Positions 1 through 8,215 are shown, counted from the stretch's first letter. The stretch is 28,175 nt of DNA from JAGOUB01 sp964640945 (GCA_964640945.1 CAZXIV010000017.1:1-28175), one strand, 5' to 3'. Program-made: numbers and translations. Notes: generated from the sequence alone by a model not told the origin.

Positions 1-9
1 CCTTAGGGA

Positions 10-81
10 GGTACTTTTTGTCGCGCACAAAAAGTACCACTCGTCCGCCTGACAAGAAGTGGAAAACCGTTGGTTGGCACC
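10..81. repeat. Hairpin repeat element, copy A
   Basis: Bases 10-21 and 27-38 form a perfect 12-bp stem around a 5-base loop (GGTACTTTTTGT / ACAAAAAGTACC). Bases 50-81 then match, inverted and with one mismatch, bases 27915-27946 at the other end of the window. The two copies are therefore members of one dispersed element in opposite orientation. The position at the extreme end of the sequence suggests that the assembly broke at this repeat. Function is unknown. Confidence 0.75.
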
Positions 82-97
82 AGTTTCAGGGAAATAA

Positions 98-187
98 TCA
101 GCCAACCACACTCTTCAAAATCTCCTGTACCTTCCCCAGATTCGCCTGCCCCTTTAAAGTCGTTCATAACAGCGCCGAGGAGATGTA
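98..187 (-). pseudogene. Frameshifted duplicate of a gatB 3' end
   Basis: Read on the minus strand, this stretch encodes LLGAVMNDF, then after one extra base KGQANLGKVQEILKSVVG and a TGA stop. The intact gatB ends VGAVMKASKGQANPGKVQAI... At DNA level bases 127-154 match 26 of 28 bases of the intact gatB end, and both stop codons fall at the same alignment position. The extra base in a TTTAAAGGGG run breaks the frame, so it is a relic. The GatB/YqeY C-terminal domain is shared with YqeY, so a yqeY relic is the alternative, but the DNA match favours gatB. The CPBP gene lies between the relic and gatB. Confidence 0.7.
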
Positions 188-213
188 AGAAAAAGCCCTG
201 CCGAGGCAGGGCT
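187..213 (-). terminator. Intrinsic terminator of the CPBP gene
   Basis: On the minus strand the stem AGCCCTGC / GCAGGGCT with a 4-base loop is followed by TTTTTC. It lies about 13 bases after the TAA stop of the CPBP-like gene, as expected for its rho-independent terminator. Confidence 0.85.
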
Positions 214-226
214 GGTTCCAATGAAC

Positions 227-1021
227 TTAGAGGACGATGAGGCTCCCCACAATCAGGGGAATGGCGATCAAGTTATAAAGGCTGTGGTACATGGTTGAGC
301 GACTGAGACCGCCCCGCCAGTAGTGGATCGTGAGCCACAGTCCGACGGCGCTCAACGGCAGGGCCAGGCCAATTGGCAGCATCGGTAGAAAAAATGGATG
401 GGCTAGTCCAAACTTTGCACTGCGTATGAAAGCGTCTGTCCACGTTTTTGTACCCTGTCGGTAGGTGCATTCTTCGACGTAGGCGGCGTGGGCTAGGCCT
501 GGCAGCAAAATGTAAAAACTGAATGCAGACAGAGCGAGGATCGCAGTTTTTATCAACCAAGGTGGGGTGGCTTGTGGTCTTGATGGTTCCTCCGGCACAA
601 AAAAGACATCACAGAATAGATACCAGTTGGCAGTTTGCAGGCAGGGAAAAAAGTGACTACTCAATTGCCAGGTGGCGAGGACAAGGAGGGCAGCAAGAAT
701 GCACTGGAGAAGATCGTTTCTTTTCCATCCCTTCATATATCGTTGATAATCTGGGGCTTTTTCAGAGAGATCTGCCCTCGCCGACGATATCAACAATACC
801 AATAATGCCATCAGTATCATTAATTGCCCAAAAATGGGCAAAATGATGAATGGCATGATTCGGGAGGACTTCTTTATGTAGGCGAACCAAGCCTCTGTTT
901 CCCCGACTGTCCAGCCGCTGAGTCGCAAGACACTATAGGTGACGCCAACGGCGATGCCGGTCGCCAGACAGAGTAGACACAGGCTGTACCACATCCAATG
1001 AAACACTCGTTTCAAAAACAT
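227..1021 (-). CDS. CPBP-family (Rce1-like) intramembrane metalloprotease
   Basis: This 264-aa protein has six or more hydrophobic segments. Three short motifs match the CPBP/Abi family of membrane glutamic/metalloproteases: EExxxR (E183, E184, R188 in EECTYR), FxxxH (F204-H208) and HxxxN (H246-N250), in the usual order in the C-terminal half. Family members cleave or process substrates within the membrane, and some act in bacteriocin self-immunity; the substrate here is unknown. The ATG has a real Shine-Dalgarno sequence (AAGGA, about 6 bases upstream), unlike most neighbours. The gene looks lower in GC than gatB, ends in its own terminator, and lies between gatB and a relic of a gatB 3' end, so acquisition by transfer is plausible. 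Confidence 0.7.
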   Translation of the reverse strand: MFLKRVFHWMWYSLCLLCLATGIAVGVTYSVLRLSGWTVGETEAWFAYIKKSSRIMPFIILPIFGQLMILMALLVLLISSARADLSEKAPDYQRYMKGWKRNDLLQCILAALLVLATWQLSSHFFPCLQTANWYLFCDVFFVPEEPSRPQATPPWLIKTAILALSAFSFYILLPGLAHAAYVEECTYRQGTKTWTDAFIRSAKFGLAHPFFLPMLPIGLALPLSAVGLWLTIHYWRGGLSRSTMYHSLYNLIAIPLIVGSLIVL

Positions 1022-1030
1022 CTGTATTCC

Positions 1031-1114
1031 TTATTCTGGGGGGCGATACTTGTTAAAGATCTGTAAATAAAGCATAATCTTATTTTTAGCGAGGGCAATG
1101 GTTTCGCGGGTCAT
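1031..1114 (-). CDS. Possible 27-aa small ORF between gatB and the CPBP gene
   Basis: The ATG overlaps the gatB stop (ATGA), and the frame reads 27 codons (MTREIALAK-like N-terminus, ending NKYRPPE) to TAA, 10 bases before the CPBP start. The overlap geometry is typical of translational coupling, and the ORF may simply carry ribosomes to the CPBP Shine-Dalgarno. It matches no family I recognise and is too short to judge by composition. It could be a chance frame or a gene remnant. Confidence 0.25.
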   Translation of the reverse strand: MTRETIALAKNKIMLYLQIFNKYRPPE

Positions 1115-2556
1115 TTCGTCACCTGACTGAGGATGGCTTGTACCTTCCCCGGATTTGCCTGCCCCTTGGAGGCTTTCATCACTGCGCCGACGATGGCGCC
1201 GAGGGCCGAAGCCTTGCCGGCTTTGAAGTCTTCAAGGGCTTTGGGATTAGCGGCGAGCGCTTCTTCCACCAGCTTCTTGAGGGCGCCGTCGTCGCTGATC
1301 TGCCCCATGCCCTTCTCGGCGATGATCGCGCGCGGGGCCTGGCCGGTCTGGACCATGAGTTCGAGCACTTCCTTGGCGGCGTTGCCGGAAATCGTACCGT
1401 CGCTTACGACGCCGGCCAGCTCCACGAGATCGCCGAGGGAAGGGGCGTCGGCCGTCGTCTTATTGGCGGCGTTGAGGAAACCGAGCATCTGGGTGAGTAC
1501 GAGGCTTGAGGCCTTGCGGCCGTCCTTGGTGACGAGGTAGACGGCGTTGAAGCGATCGCGCAGGCTCATGTCATCCAGCACTAGGCGCTGCTCGGCTGGA
1601 TTTAGGCCAATCTCGCCGAAGCGCTTTTGGAGCGCACGAGGAAGCGCCGGCAGCTCGGCCAGAGCTTTCTGCAATAAGGCCTCGTCGAACGACAGCGGCG
1701 GGATATCAGGCTCGGGGAAGTAGCGGTAGTCCTGGGCCGATTCCTTATCGCGGAGCATACGTGTCATGCCCTCGTCGTCCTGCCAGCCGACGGTGATGTC
1801 ACCGGAGAGCGGGCCGCCCGTCTCTTCCCACAAATCACGCAGGCGGCGTTCCTCGTAGGCGAGGGCGCGCTCGAGCGCTTTGAAGGAGTTAAGGTTCTTA
1901 ATCTCGCTGCGGGGGTTCAGTTTTTCTGTTCCCTTTTCCCGCAAGGAGATGGAGGCGTCGAAGCGCATCATGCCCTTGAACATGTCGGCTTCGCTGGCGC
2001 CGACGGCGATGAGGATGCGGCGCAGTTCCTGGGCGAAGGCACTGGCTTCGTCGGCGGAGCGGAGGTCGGGCTTGGTGACGATCTCCATCAAGGGCGTGCC
2101 GGCGCGGTTGTAGTCGCAGAGCGTGGAGTGGCCGCGGTGCGTCAGCTTGCCGGCGTCGTTCTCCAGGTGCAGGCGGTGGATACGGCAGATCTTGGTATCA
2201 AGCAGAGCGCCGTCGGGAGCGACGAGGTCGTACTCCACCTGGCCCTCGGTGGAGAGCGGGAAGTCGTACTGCGAGATCTGGAAGCCGGCGGGCAGGTCCG
2301 GGTAGAAGTAGTGCTTGCGATCAAAGTGGCAATCGGGATGCACCGTGCAGCCGATGGCCAGCGACGCGAGTACGCCCAAACGAACAGCTTCGGCGTTGAC
2401 CACCGGGAGCGTGCCGGGGTGGCCCATGCAGACCGGGCAGACCGTCGTGTTGGGCTCCTTCTCAAAGGCGTCGTTATCGCAGCCGCAGAACATCTTCGTC
2501 TTGGTGCGGATCTGCGCGTGCACCTCCAGGCCGATGATCACTTCGAGGTTGGACAT
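1111..2556 (-). CDS. gatB: Asp-tRNA(Asn)/Glu-tRNA(Gln) amidotransferase subunit B
   Basis: GatB is the kinase and tRNA-binding subunit of the GatCAB complex, which converts Glu-tRNA(Gln) or Asp-tRNA(Asn) to the amidated form in the cytoplasm. The 481-aa length is normal. The N-terminal signature IIGLEVHAQ, four zinc-ligand cysteines (C24, C26, C40, C43) and KESAQDYRYFPEPDIPP are all present. The C-terminal GatB/YqeY tRNA-binding domain ends GQANPGKVQAILSQVTK. The ATG follows an extended -10-like TGGTATTCT on the minus strand (2571-2576) by 14 bases, with no Shine-Dalgarno. gatA and gatC are not in the window. Confidence 0.98.
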   Translation of the reverse strand: MSNLEVIIGLEVHAQIRTKTKMFCGCDNDAFEKEPNTTVCPVCMGHPGTLPVVNAEAVRLGVLASLAIGCTVHPDCHFDRKHYFYPDLPAGFQISQYDFPLSTEGQVEYDLVAPDGALLDTKICRIHRLHLENDAGKLTHRGHSTLCDYNRAGTPLMEIVTKPDLRSADEASAFAQELRRILIAVGASEADMFKGMMRFDASISLREKGTEKLNPRSEIKNLNSFKALERALAYEERRLRDLWEETGGPLSGDITVGWQDDEGMTRMLRDKESAQDYRYFPEPDIPPLSFDEALLQKALAELPALPRALQKRFGEIGLNPAEQRLVLDDMSLRDRFNAVYLVTKDGRKASSLVLTQMLGFLNAANKTTADAPSLGDLVELAGVVSDGTISGNAAKEVLELMVQTGQAPRAIIAEKGMGQISDDGALKKLVEEALAANPKALEDFKAGKASALGAIVGAVMKASKGQANPGKVQAILSQVTK

Positions 2557-2584
2557 GAGGAAGTACTGGAAGAATACCAGGAAA

Positions 2585-2649
2585 GTATCCAGTATTCAGT
2601 ATTGAGTATTAAGGGTTCAAGTCCATTTTTTAGCCTTAATACTGGATAC
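2585..2649. repeat. AGTATT heptamer repeats and inverted repeats between efp and gatB
   Basis: Three consecutive 7-mers AGTATTC, AGTATTG and AGTATTA (2591-2611) lie inside two nested inverted repeats: GTATCCAGTATT (2585-2596) with AATACTGGATAC (2638-2649), and AGTATTAAGG (2605-2614) with CCTTAATACT (2634-2643). The intervening loop contains TTTTTT. This AT-rich block fills the 100-base gap and differs sharply in base content from the genes. It may act as a terminator or attenuator after efp or be an interspersed repeat; no function can be assigned. Confidence 0.6.
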
Positions 2650-2656
2650 CTAATAC

Positions 2657-3220
2657 TTAGTCATTCACCCGGCTCATATATTCCTGAGACTCGGTGTTTA
2701 CCTTCACTTTATCGCCGACGTTGATAAAGAGGGGCACGTTCACCACGAGGCCGCTCTCAAGGGTGGCGGGCTTAGAGCCGCCGCTGGCGGTGTCGCCCTT
2801 TACGCCGGGGATGGTCTCGATGACATTCATTTCGACGGTGGCTTTCAGCTGGATGCCGATCGGCAGGTCGTTGTAAACAACGGAGTCCACCTCACCGCCC
2901 TCGATGAGGAAGGGGATGATGTCCTCGAGCGAGTCGGCGCGGAGCGTGAACTGATCGTAGGTCTCCTGGTCCATGAAAGTGAATTCGTCACCGCCCCTAA
3001 AGAGGAACTGTACGCGGCGGTAGCCGACGTCGGCGGGTTCGATCTTTTCGCTGCCTTGGAAGTTCCGGGCCAACACGGCGCCGGTCTTGAGGTGCTTCAG
3101 TTTGCACTGCATGTTCGCCTTGCTCTGGCTCTTGCGGCCAAACTGCGAACTGACGACGAGATACGGCTCACCGTCAACGGTAATAGCGCGGCCGGGCTTG
3201 AGGTCCGTGATCGTGTACAT
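2657..3220 (-). CDS. efp: Translation elongation factor P, with Gln at the loop tip
   Basis: EF-P binds ribosomes stalled at polyproline and promotes peptide bond formation. The 187-aa length and three-domain pattern fit: KOW-like N-terminus (TDLKPGRAITVDGEPYLV), central OB domain, and C-terminal signature GGSKPATLESGLVVNVPLF ending EYMSRVND. Aligned without gaps to E. coli EF-P from DGEPY to LKTG, the modifiable Lys34 becomes Gln32, in GRKSQSKAN. Basic residues flank the tip (R29, K30, K34), but the tip itself carries neither the Lys nor the Arg that known modification systems use. The ATG at 3220 follows a weak -10 (GACTAT) by 7 bases. Confidence 0.95.
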   Translation of the reverse strand: MYTITDLKPGRAITVDGEPYLVVSSQFGRKSQSKANMQCKLKHLKTGAVLARNFQGSEKIEPADVGYRRVQFLFRGGDEFTFMDQETYDQFTLRADSLEDIIPFLIEGGEVDSVVYNDLPIGIQLKATVEMNVIETIPGVKGDTASGGSKPATLESGLVVNVPLFINVGDKVKVNTESQEYMSRVND

Positions 3221-3244
3221 AGCGTCGATAGTCTGCTCAGGGTT

Positions 3245-5272
3245 TTAAGCGGCGTCAACTGTGGGCTCTAGAGTGTCGCCGGAGCCGGTTTCGCCGGTTT
3301 GGTCGCTCTCGGTGGCGCGTAGTTCTTTCAACTGGCGCATACGGGCGCGAAGGCGAGCGCTTAGGCCTGGCTCTTCCGTGATGCCGTGGTCCAGACGGCG
3401 CAGGATCTGGCCCTCGTCGGGGTGGCCGGCGATGGACGTCATCTCGCTGACAAGCTGGTTGAAGCGCGAGGCAGGCAGGCGGTAGATGGCGATACGTTCG
3501 AGCATGCCCTTCACCAATTGGTCGATCTCGGCGGCTGAGAGGTGGGGGATGGTGGCGGGGAGCGTGGGTCCGCGGCGCGAGGTTGATTCCATGGCCACCT
3601 CTGTGCGGCGCTGGCGGGCGAGGGTAGCGATGGTTTTTTCGAGGGCGCCGGCCTCGCGTTGCACTTCGGCCGAGTTCTCTTCGACATTGCTGCGGAGCTC
3701 GTTCAATAGCGGCGTGAGGTCCGAGAAGGCGGAAAGGTCGCTATCAGGCTCGGCTTGGAGGGTGGTGCGCAGGGAGGTGAGAGCGTCGAGTAGCATCGTC
3801 TCGCGGCTGGTTTCCTCGGTGTTGCTTTCAGGTAAAGCGGCGGCGGTGGCCAGGACGGCCTGCTTGAGGGGATAGCTGACGTCGGTCGGCAGGGCGGCGG
3901 CCAGTTGGAGACTGTTGGCGGCCAGCTCATCGGTGACGAAGGAGGCGGTGGCGCCCGAGCCCGAAGCTGACTCTTCGGCTAGGGCGAGGATGGTGGTGCG
4001 GTATTCGTCGAGGAGCGAGCGGACGATGGCGCCACTAGCCGATTCACCGACGGTGGCCTCGCCGACGGTAGCGCCGCTGGCGGCCAGGCGCAGGACCTGC
4101 GAGGTAGTGGCGACCGTGTCGGGGGACGACTCGGGCAGGAGGGCGGCGGCCTCATTGAGGCGAGTTTCGGCCAGCTGTAGTGTCTTTTCCGCGCGCGAGT
4201 GGCTGCCGAAGGTGAGGAGTAGATCGACAGCCTCGGCGGCGCGTTTGACGGCGTAGAGCGGCGAGGTGGGGAGAATACCGGCATTGGCGATGCGCACTTC
4301 GTGTTGCCATTGGGCCAGCTCGCGGCGGTGGACGGCGTCGCGGGCGGCGTTCTCACTCACCCAGTCGTCATCGGAGTAGGGGTCGAGACTGGAGAAGCGC
4401 GGCTCGCCGTCGGCAGCGAGAACGAGGCGTTCAGCATTCTGGACCAGGTAGCGCTCGGTGCCGACCGAGACGCGCACGGGGCGGTCCCAGGCATCGATGG
4501 TGACGGTGCCATCTTGGACACTCACGCTGGCGCTACCTTCGTTGACGGTGACGGTGCCGGCGGGAGTAGCCACGCGAATGCCGTCGACCGCGAGCGGTAG
4601 TAGGCCGTAGATCCAAGCGGTGCCGCTGGTCAGCTCGCCGGTAATAGGCAGGGTGGGATGGTTGCCGATGTCGTCGATGGCAAAGACGGTGCCAGGCGCC
4701 AGGCGGACGACTCCAAAGGAGTGCAAGGCAAGGGTGGCTTCGCCGTCGCCGGTGGCGATGCGGCCCGGAGCGTTGAGGGTGAGTTCACCCGTGACCGGCT
4801 GGAGCAGGCCCTGGTCGCCGAGGGAGACGGTACCGCGCGTGGCGGCTAGCGAGACGGAGGTGGCGGCGACGGTGTGGGGGGCAATGAAGAGGAGCGGACT
4901 GCTCTTGATGAGGAGTGCAGTCACTAAGAAGGCGGCCGACCACTTGGCGAAGATGATGCCGCCATCGGCGGCCGGAGCCGGGCTCAGGCGGGCGTTCATG
5001 AGCAGCTGGATACGGGCCTGCAGATCGGCGTTTGGTTCGAGCCAATCGCGCACTTTGGTGAGCATGTGGGCCGCGCGCTGGGGCTCGATTTGGCTCTCAA
5101 TGCGTTGCCACACCCGCTGCTTTTGGGCGGCAGAGGGCTCAAGTGCCTGTCGTACCTGGGCCAGGGCAGCCGGTTCGGGCTTCGGTTGATCATTCTCCAG
5201 GAGGCCAGTGGACGTTCCGTCCCAGAGGGCGGACGTGTAGTCGGCGAGCCGGCGGAGGAGGTTGAGAATCAT
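3245..5272 (-). CDS. Membrane protein with FecR-like and DUF5667 domains, likely anti-sigma partner
   Basis: This is a 675-aa protein. Residues 1-105 form a cytoplasmic helical region, followed by one membrane segment (about 108-131, KWSAAFLVTALLIKSSPLLF). Residues about 140-290 are a beta-rich region resembling FecR (APGTVFAIDD, TSGTAWIYG, VATPAGTVTVNEGSASV). A DUF5667-like stretch begins near 333 (ILPTSPLYAVKRAAEAVDLLLTF, then LAETRLNEAAALLPES). The rest is helical and rich in Ala, Glu and Ser, without cysteine-ligand motifs. The gene starts 38 bases after the ECF sigma factor gene, the usual arrangement for a membrane anti-sigma or sensor protein. Extracytoplasmic domains would sense an envelope signal; the inducer is unknown. 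Confidence 0.75.
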   Translation of the reverse strand: MILNLLRRLADYTSALWDGTSTGLLENDQPKPEPAALAQVRQALEPSAAQKQRVWQRIESQIEPQRAAHMLTKVRDWLEPNADLQARIQLLMNARLSPAPAADGGIIFAKWSAAFLVTALLIKSSPLLFIAPHTVAATSVSLAATRGTVSLGDQGLLQPVTGELTLNAPGRIATGDGEATLALHSFGVVRLAPGTVFAIDDIGNHPTLPITGELTSGTAWIYGLLPLAVDGIRVATPAGTVTVNEGSASVSVQDGTVTIDAWDRPVRVSVGTERYLVQNAERLVLAADGEPRFSSLDPYSDDDWVSENAARDAVHRRELAQWQHEVRIANAGILPTSPLYAVKRAAEAVDLLLTFGSHSRAEKTLQLAETRLNEAAALLPESSPDTVATTSQVLRLAASGATVGEATVGESASGAIVRSLLDEYRTTILALAEESASGSGATASFVTDELAANSLQLAAALPTDVSYPLKQAVLATAAALPESNTEETSRETMLLDALTSLRTTLQAEPDSDLSAFSDLTPLLNELRSNVEENSAEVQREAGALEKTIATLARQRRTEVAMESTSRRGPTLPATIPHLSAAEIDQLVKGMLERIAIYRLPASRFNQLVSEMTSIAGHPDEGQILRRLDHGITEEPGLSARLRARMRQLKELRATESDQTGETGSGDTLEPTVDAA

Positions 5273-5310
5273 GGTATTTCGCTTCTACAAACGTGTTTTT
5301 GGCGGCTTTG

Positions 5311-5880
5311 TTACGTTCTAGGGTCGAGATTTGCGGGTAAAATAGACTCTAATTTCCGAAGGGCCCGCAACTTGAGGACACGCACGCTGCCCTCGCTCGT
5401 CCGCATCACCCGGGCGACGGCGCTGCCGGGCAGGTTGCCGATGAATGACAGCACGAGTACGTCGCGGTAGCGGGTGGGTAACTGGTCGATCGCGGTGCGC
5501 ACGGCGTTGATGGCCGATTTACGGCGGAGGGCCGTATCTGCCTGGTTGAATTCGTCCTCATCGGGCAGATCTTCTGGTACTTCTTCAAAATGGCGATCAC
5601 GGCGGTAGACGTCGATGACGGTGCGCCGGGCGATCTGAAACAGCCAGGCCAGAAACGGCACCTGGGGCTGCGGTTGGTATGATCCCAGCTTCTCCCAGGC
5701 CTTCACGAAGATGTCGGCGGTGACGTCCTCGGCCACCTCGGCCGGAAGGCGAAAGGCGGTGTAGCGGTAGACCGCGCCAAAGCACAGGTTGTAGAGCTCG
5801 CCGAAGGCTGCTGTATCACCCGCTTGTGCCTGCAAGACGAGGGCTTTCAGCCGCCCGTCATCGATGGTTGAGGCCTCCAT
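5311..5880 (-). CDS. ECF (sigma-70 family) RNA polymerase sigma factor
   Basis: This 189-aa protein shows region 2 (residues about 20-92: GDTAAFGELYNLCFGAVYRYTAF, ADIFVKAWEKLGSYQ, FLAWLFQIARRTVIDVYRR) and region 4 with a helix-turn-helix (about 130-182: IDQLPTRYRDVLVLSFIGNL, then SEGSVRVLKLRALRKLESIL). The family recruits RNA polymerase to stress or envelope promoters. It is co-directional with the FecR/DUF5667 gene directly downstream and probably co-transcribed with it. A -10-like TATACT lies 10 bases before the ATG, and two AGCGCTTTC direct repeats lie upstream. Confidence 0.93.
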   Translation of the reverse strand: MEASTIDDGRLKALVLQAQAGDTAAFGELYNLCFGAVYRYTAFRLPAEVAEDVTADIFVKAWEKLGSYQPQPQVPFLAWLFQIARRTVIDVYRRDRHFEEVPEDLPDEDEFNQADTALRRKSAINAVRTAIDQLPTRYRDVLVLSFIGNLPGSAVARVMRTSEGSVRVLKLRALRKLESILPANLDPRT

Positions 5881-5890
5881 TGGGACACCG

Positions 5891-5925
5891 AGTATAGCGC
5901 TTTCCCCGGGGGATGGAGCGCTTTC
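5891..5925 (-). promoter_or_regulatory. Promoter region of the ECF sigma gene with direct repeats
   Basis: On the minus strand TATACT (5896-5891) ends 10 bases before the ATG. The 9-mer AGCGCTTTC (plus strand) occurs at 5896-5904 and 5917-5925, so the copies are 21 bases apart, two helical turns, and one touches the -10. This could be an operator or part of an autoregulated ECF promoter. No consensus -35 is visible. Confidence 0.4.
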
Positions 5926-5958
5926 TATTCCGAATTTTCACCTGAACCACTCGGCGAT

Positions 5959-8155
5959 TTAGTCTGCTTCGAAGGTGCGCTCGACTCGGCGTGCCTTCGG
6001 CTTTGGGAAGGGTGAACGAGGTATTTTGGGGGTTTGGAGCCGGGAGGGTGTGTCGATGGCTTCGGGGGCGTCGGTCAGGCGACGCGGGCAGATCATCAAC
6101 GGATGCATCGTGTCTTCGCCGCTCTTATAGGTGGGCAAAGCGTGCATATCCACCGTCAGGCCTTCGGCCTCCAGGTCCTTCTTCCAGCGTTCGAACAGCT
6201 TGCCGGAGAAAATTTTGTAGGACGTCTGCGCGCGGGCTTGGAGGTAGATGGGCGGGAATTGCCCCGCCCGGAGGTAGTGCTCTTTGTACTGCGTGAGCAG
6301 CTGCTTAAGCAACGCCACGCCGGCCCCCGGTTGATTGGCGGCGAGATCGGAGACGTAGACGACCGGACGGCCCTGCCAGTGGCGCAGGTCCGGTGCGCCT
6401 TGCACGTCGCGCTCTTGAATTTTGCCGTGGTAGGCGAGAAGATAACCGACCATGCGACCGTCCTGGCGGTACTGAGCCGAGAGGTCGGGTTGTTGATGAA
6501 TGGCGTTGGCAANNNNNNNNNNNNNNNNNNNNNNNNNNNNNNNNNNNNNNNNNNNNNNNNNNNNNNNNNNNNNNNNNNNNNNNNNNNNNNNNNNNNNNNN
6601 NNNNNNNNNNNNCCGTCCTGGCGGTACTGAGCCGAGAGGTCGGGTTGTTGATGAATGGCGTTGGCAATATCTTTGGCAATGAGCTGGTTCTCGACGTCGT
6701 GGACGTTGACGATGAGCGTCTGATTATCACGGTAGATTTTACTTTCGTTATAGGAGGTGGCCAGGCGTCCTCGAAGGTGAGCGAGGCGAGGCCATCGCTC
6801 GGGAGCAGCGGCCGGGGCGGCTGACCGTCTTGGAATTCGACCGTGGCGGGCAGAGCTGGTCGCGGTTCGTCGAGCTTAAGATCGCCGACGTTGGCGCCGA
6901 ATTTATCCGTGTACGCGATGGGCGCCAGGGGGACGAAGTGGTTGGGGCGGCGGGGGAGTTCGAGGAGGGCGTCGGAATGGCCGAGGCCGATTGCGACGTG
7001 CTTGGGGTCGTAACCTTCGGCCGCCCCGCGCCACTCCATATAGCGGGCGAAGAAGTCGCGGTAGAGAGCGGTGGTGAGGGCGAGCGTGCCCGCGTCGGTG
7101 TAGTTGGCCGCCACCTCGACGTTGTCGGCCGCGAGCACGCGCGGGGCGTCGCGCAAGGCCTCGGGTGCCACCACGTCGCGCAGCGGTTTATTCAGCTCAT
7201 TCATTTCCTTATAAACGTCGTCGATTGGCCGCCCGATATCGGCGTCCTTGCTCATTAAACTCTGGGCGATTGTGCGCGGGTTGCCTTCCTCTCTTTCCAT
7301 CTGCAGCGTGAAGATCGCCGTGCCGAGGTTGAAGGTGTAGATCGTGTTCTTGCCCGAACCGAAGGGCATGCAGGTGTTGGTGTCGTTGCCGGCGATGATG
7401 CCGTCGACGGCGCTCTTGGGGTGGATGGCGGCGATAAACTCCTGGCGCTTGAGCACGACGCCGTGCGCTTCGGCCAGGCTGACGATCTGGGCAGCGAGCG
7501 ACTCGGGGATGGCTTCTTCGCGTTCTGCCTGGAGCCAGCGCTCGATAGCGTGTCTGCCGAAGGCCTTCTTCACCTTGGCAAAGAGGCCCTGCGGATTCTG
7601 GGCCAGGCCGCCTTTGCCGCGGCGTCCCACGGCGGCGCGGACGATCTCGCGGGGCGAGAGCAGGACCCGGCCGTCATTGGTGCGCCAGGTGACGTAGCGC
7701 ACGCGCATGGGGCGGATGGTCTGCAGGCGATCGAGCGTGCCATTCAAGCTGGCGTCGCGGAGCTCGAGGGCACTCAAGTCCATGCAGGGGAGTTCGATGT
7801 AGTTCGTCGGCTTTTTTAGTTCGTGCTTGCCCGCGTTGCTGATGTCGTCGCGACCGAGGAAGCCGGCGACCACTTTTTCATCCTGGCTGCAGTAGGCCAG
7901 GGCGTCGTCCATGTTCACTTTACTTTCCGGGCGCAGGGCGAGGGCTACGCCGAAGTCGTAGAGATCTTGCCGGCCGGCGGTCTTGAGGCCTTCGAGGGCT
8001 TGCAAGGCTTCACCGGAGGCGACCTTCTGAGCGAGGTTGGCGTAGCGGAAGAGATCGTTGGCCGAGCGGAAGATATCGCCTGGCGTGGTGTAGGTTGCGC
8101 TCAGACTGCCCACTTCGGGGATGGTCTCGGCCCAGCGGTCGGCCTGCATGCGCAC
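5959..8155 (-). CDS. Large unknown protein with GNAT-like C-terminal domain (interrupted by gap and frameshift)
   Basis: The frame is readable from 8155 down to about 6763 and again from 6512 to 5959. In between lie a missing base and a 100-N gap with a duplicated 55-base flank. Removing the 155 extra bases and adding one base near 6762 restores a single frame (…FEDAW-ATSYNESKIYRDNQTLIVNVHDVEN…). The C-terminal ~170 residues look like a GNAT acyltransferase fold: GYLLAYHG, then VVYVSDLAANQPGAGVALLK as the acyl-CoA loop, then IYLQARAQTSYKIF. The N-terminal ~480 residues match no family I know; NDTNTCMPFGSGKN is a distinctive patch. There is no Shine-Dalgarno at the ATG, and the upstream gene is in the same frame, separated only by a TAG, so this may be the second half of one protein of about 1,400 aa. 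Confidence 0.6.
6458..6667. other. Scaffold gap: 100 N flanked by an exact 55-base duplication
   Basis: Bases 6458-6512 and 6613-6667 are identical (55 bases) and flank exactly 100 N. This is what a scaffolder leaves when it fails to merge two contigs that overlap by one k-mer (k=55). Biologically the true sequence probably contains the 55 bases once and no gap. Reading frames across the N run are artefacts. Confidence 0.9.
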
Positions 8156-8215
8156 GGTGGCGAAGTCGAGATTAAGACTGCCGGCTACGGCGTTAAGATG
8201 CTGCTGGGCCGAGCC

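Noticed and set aside
6305..8155. 616-aa frame reading through the N run
   Set aside because: Its last third is in the wrong frame after a missing base and passes through 100 N; only the N-terminal part is real.
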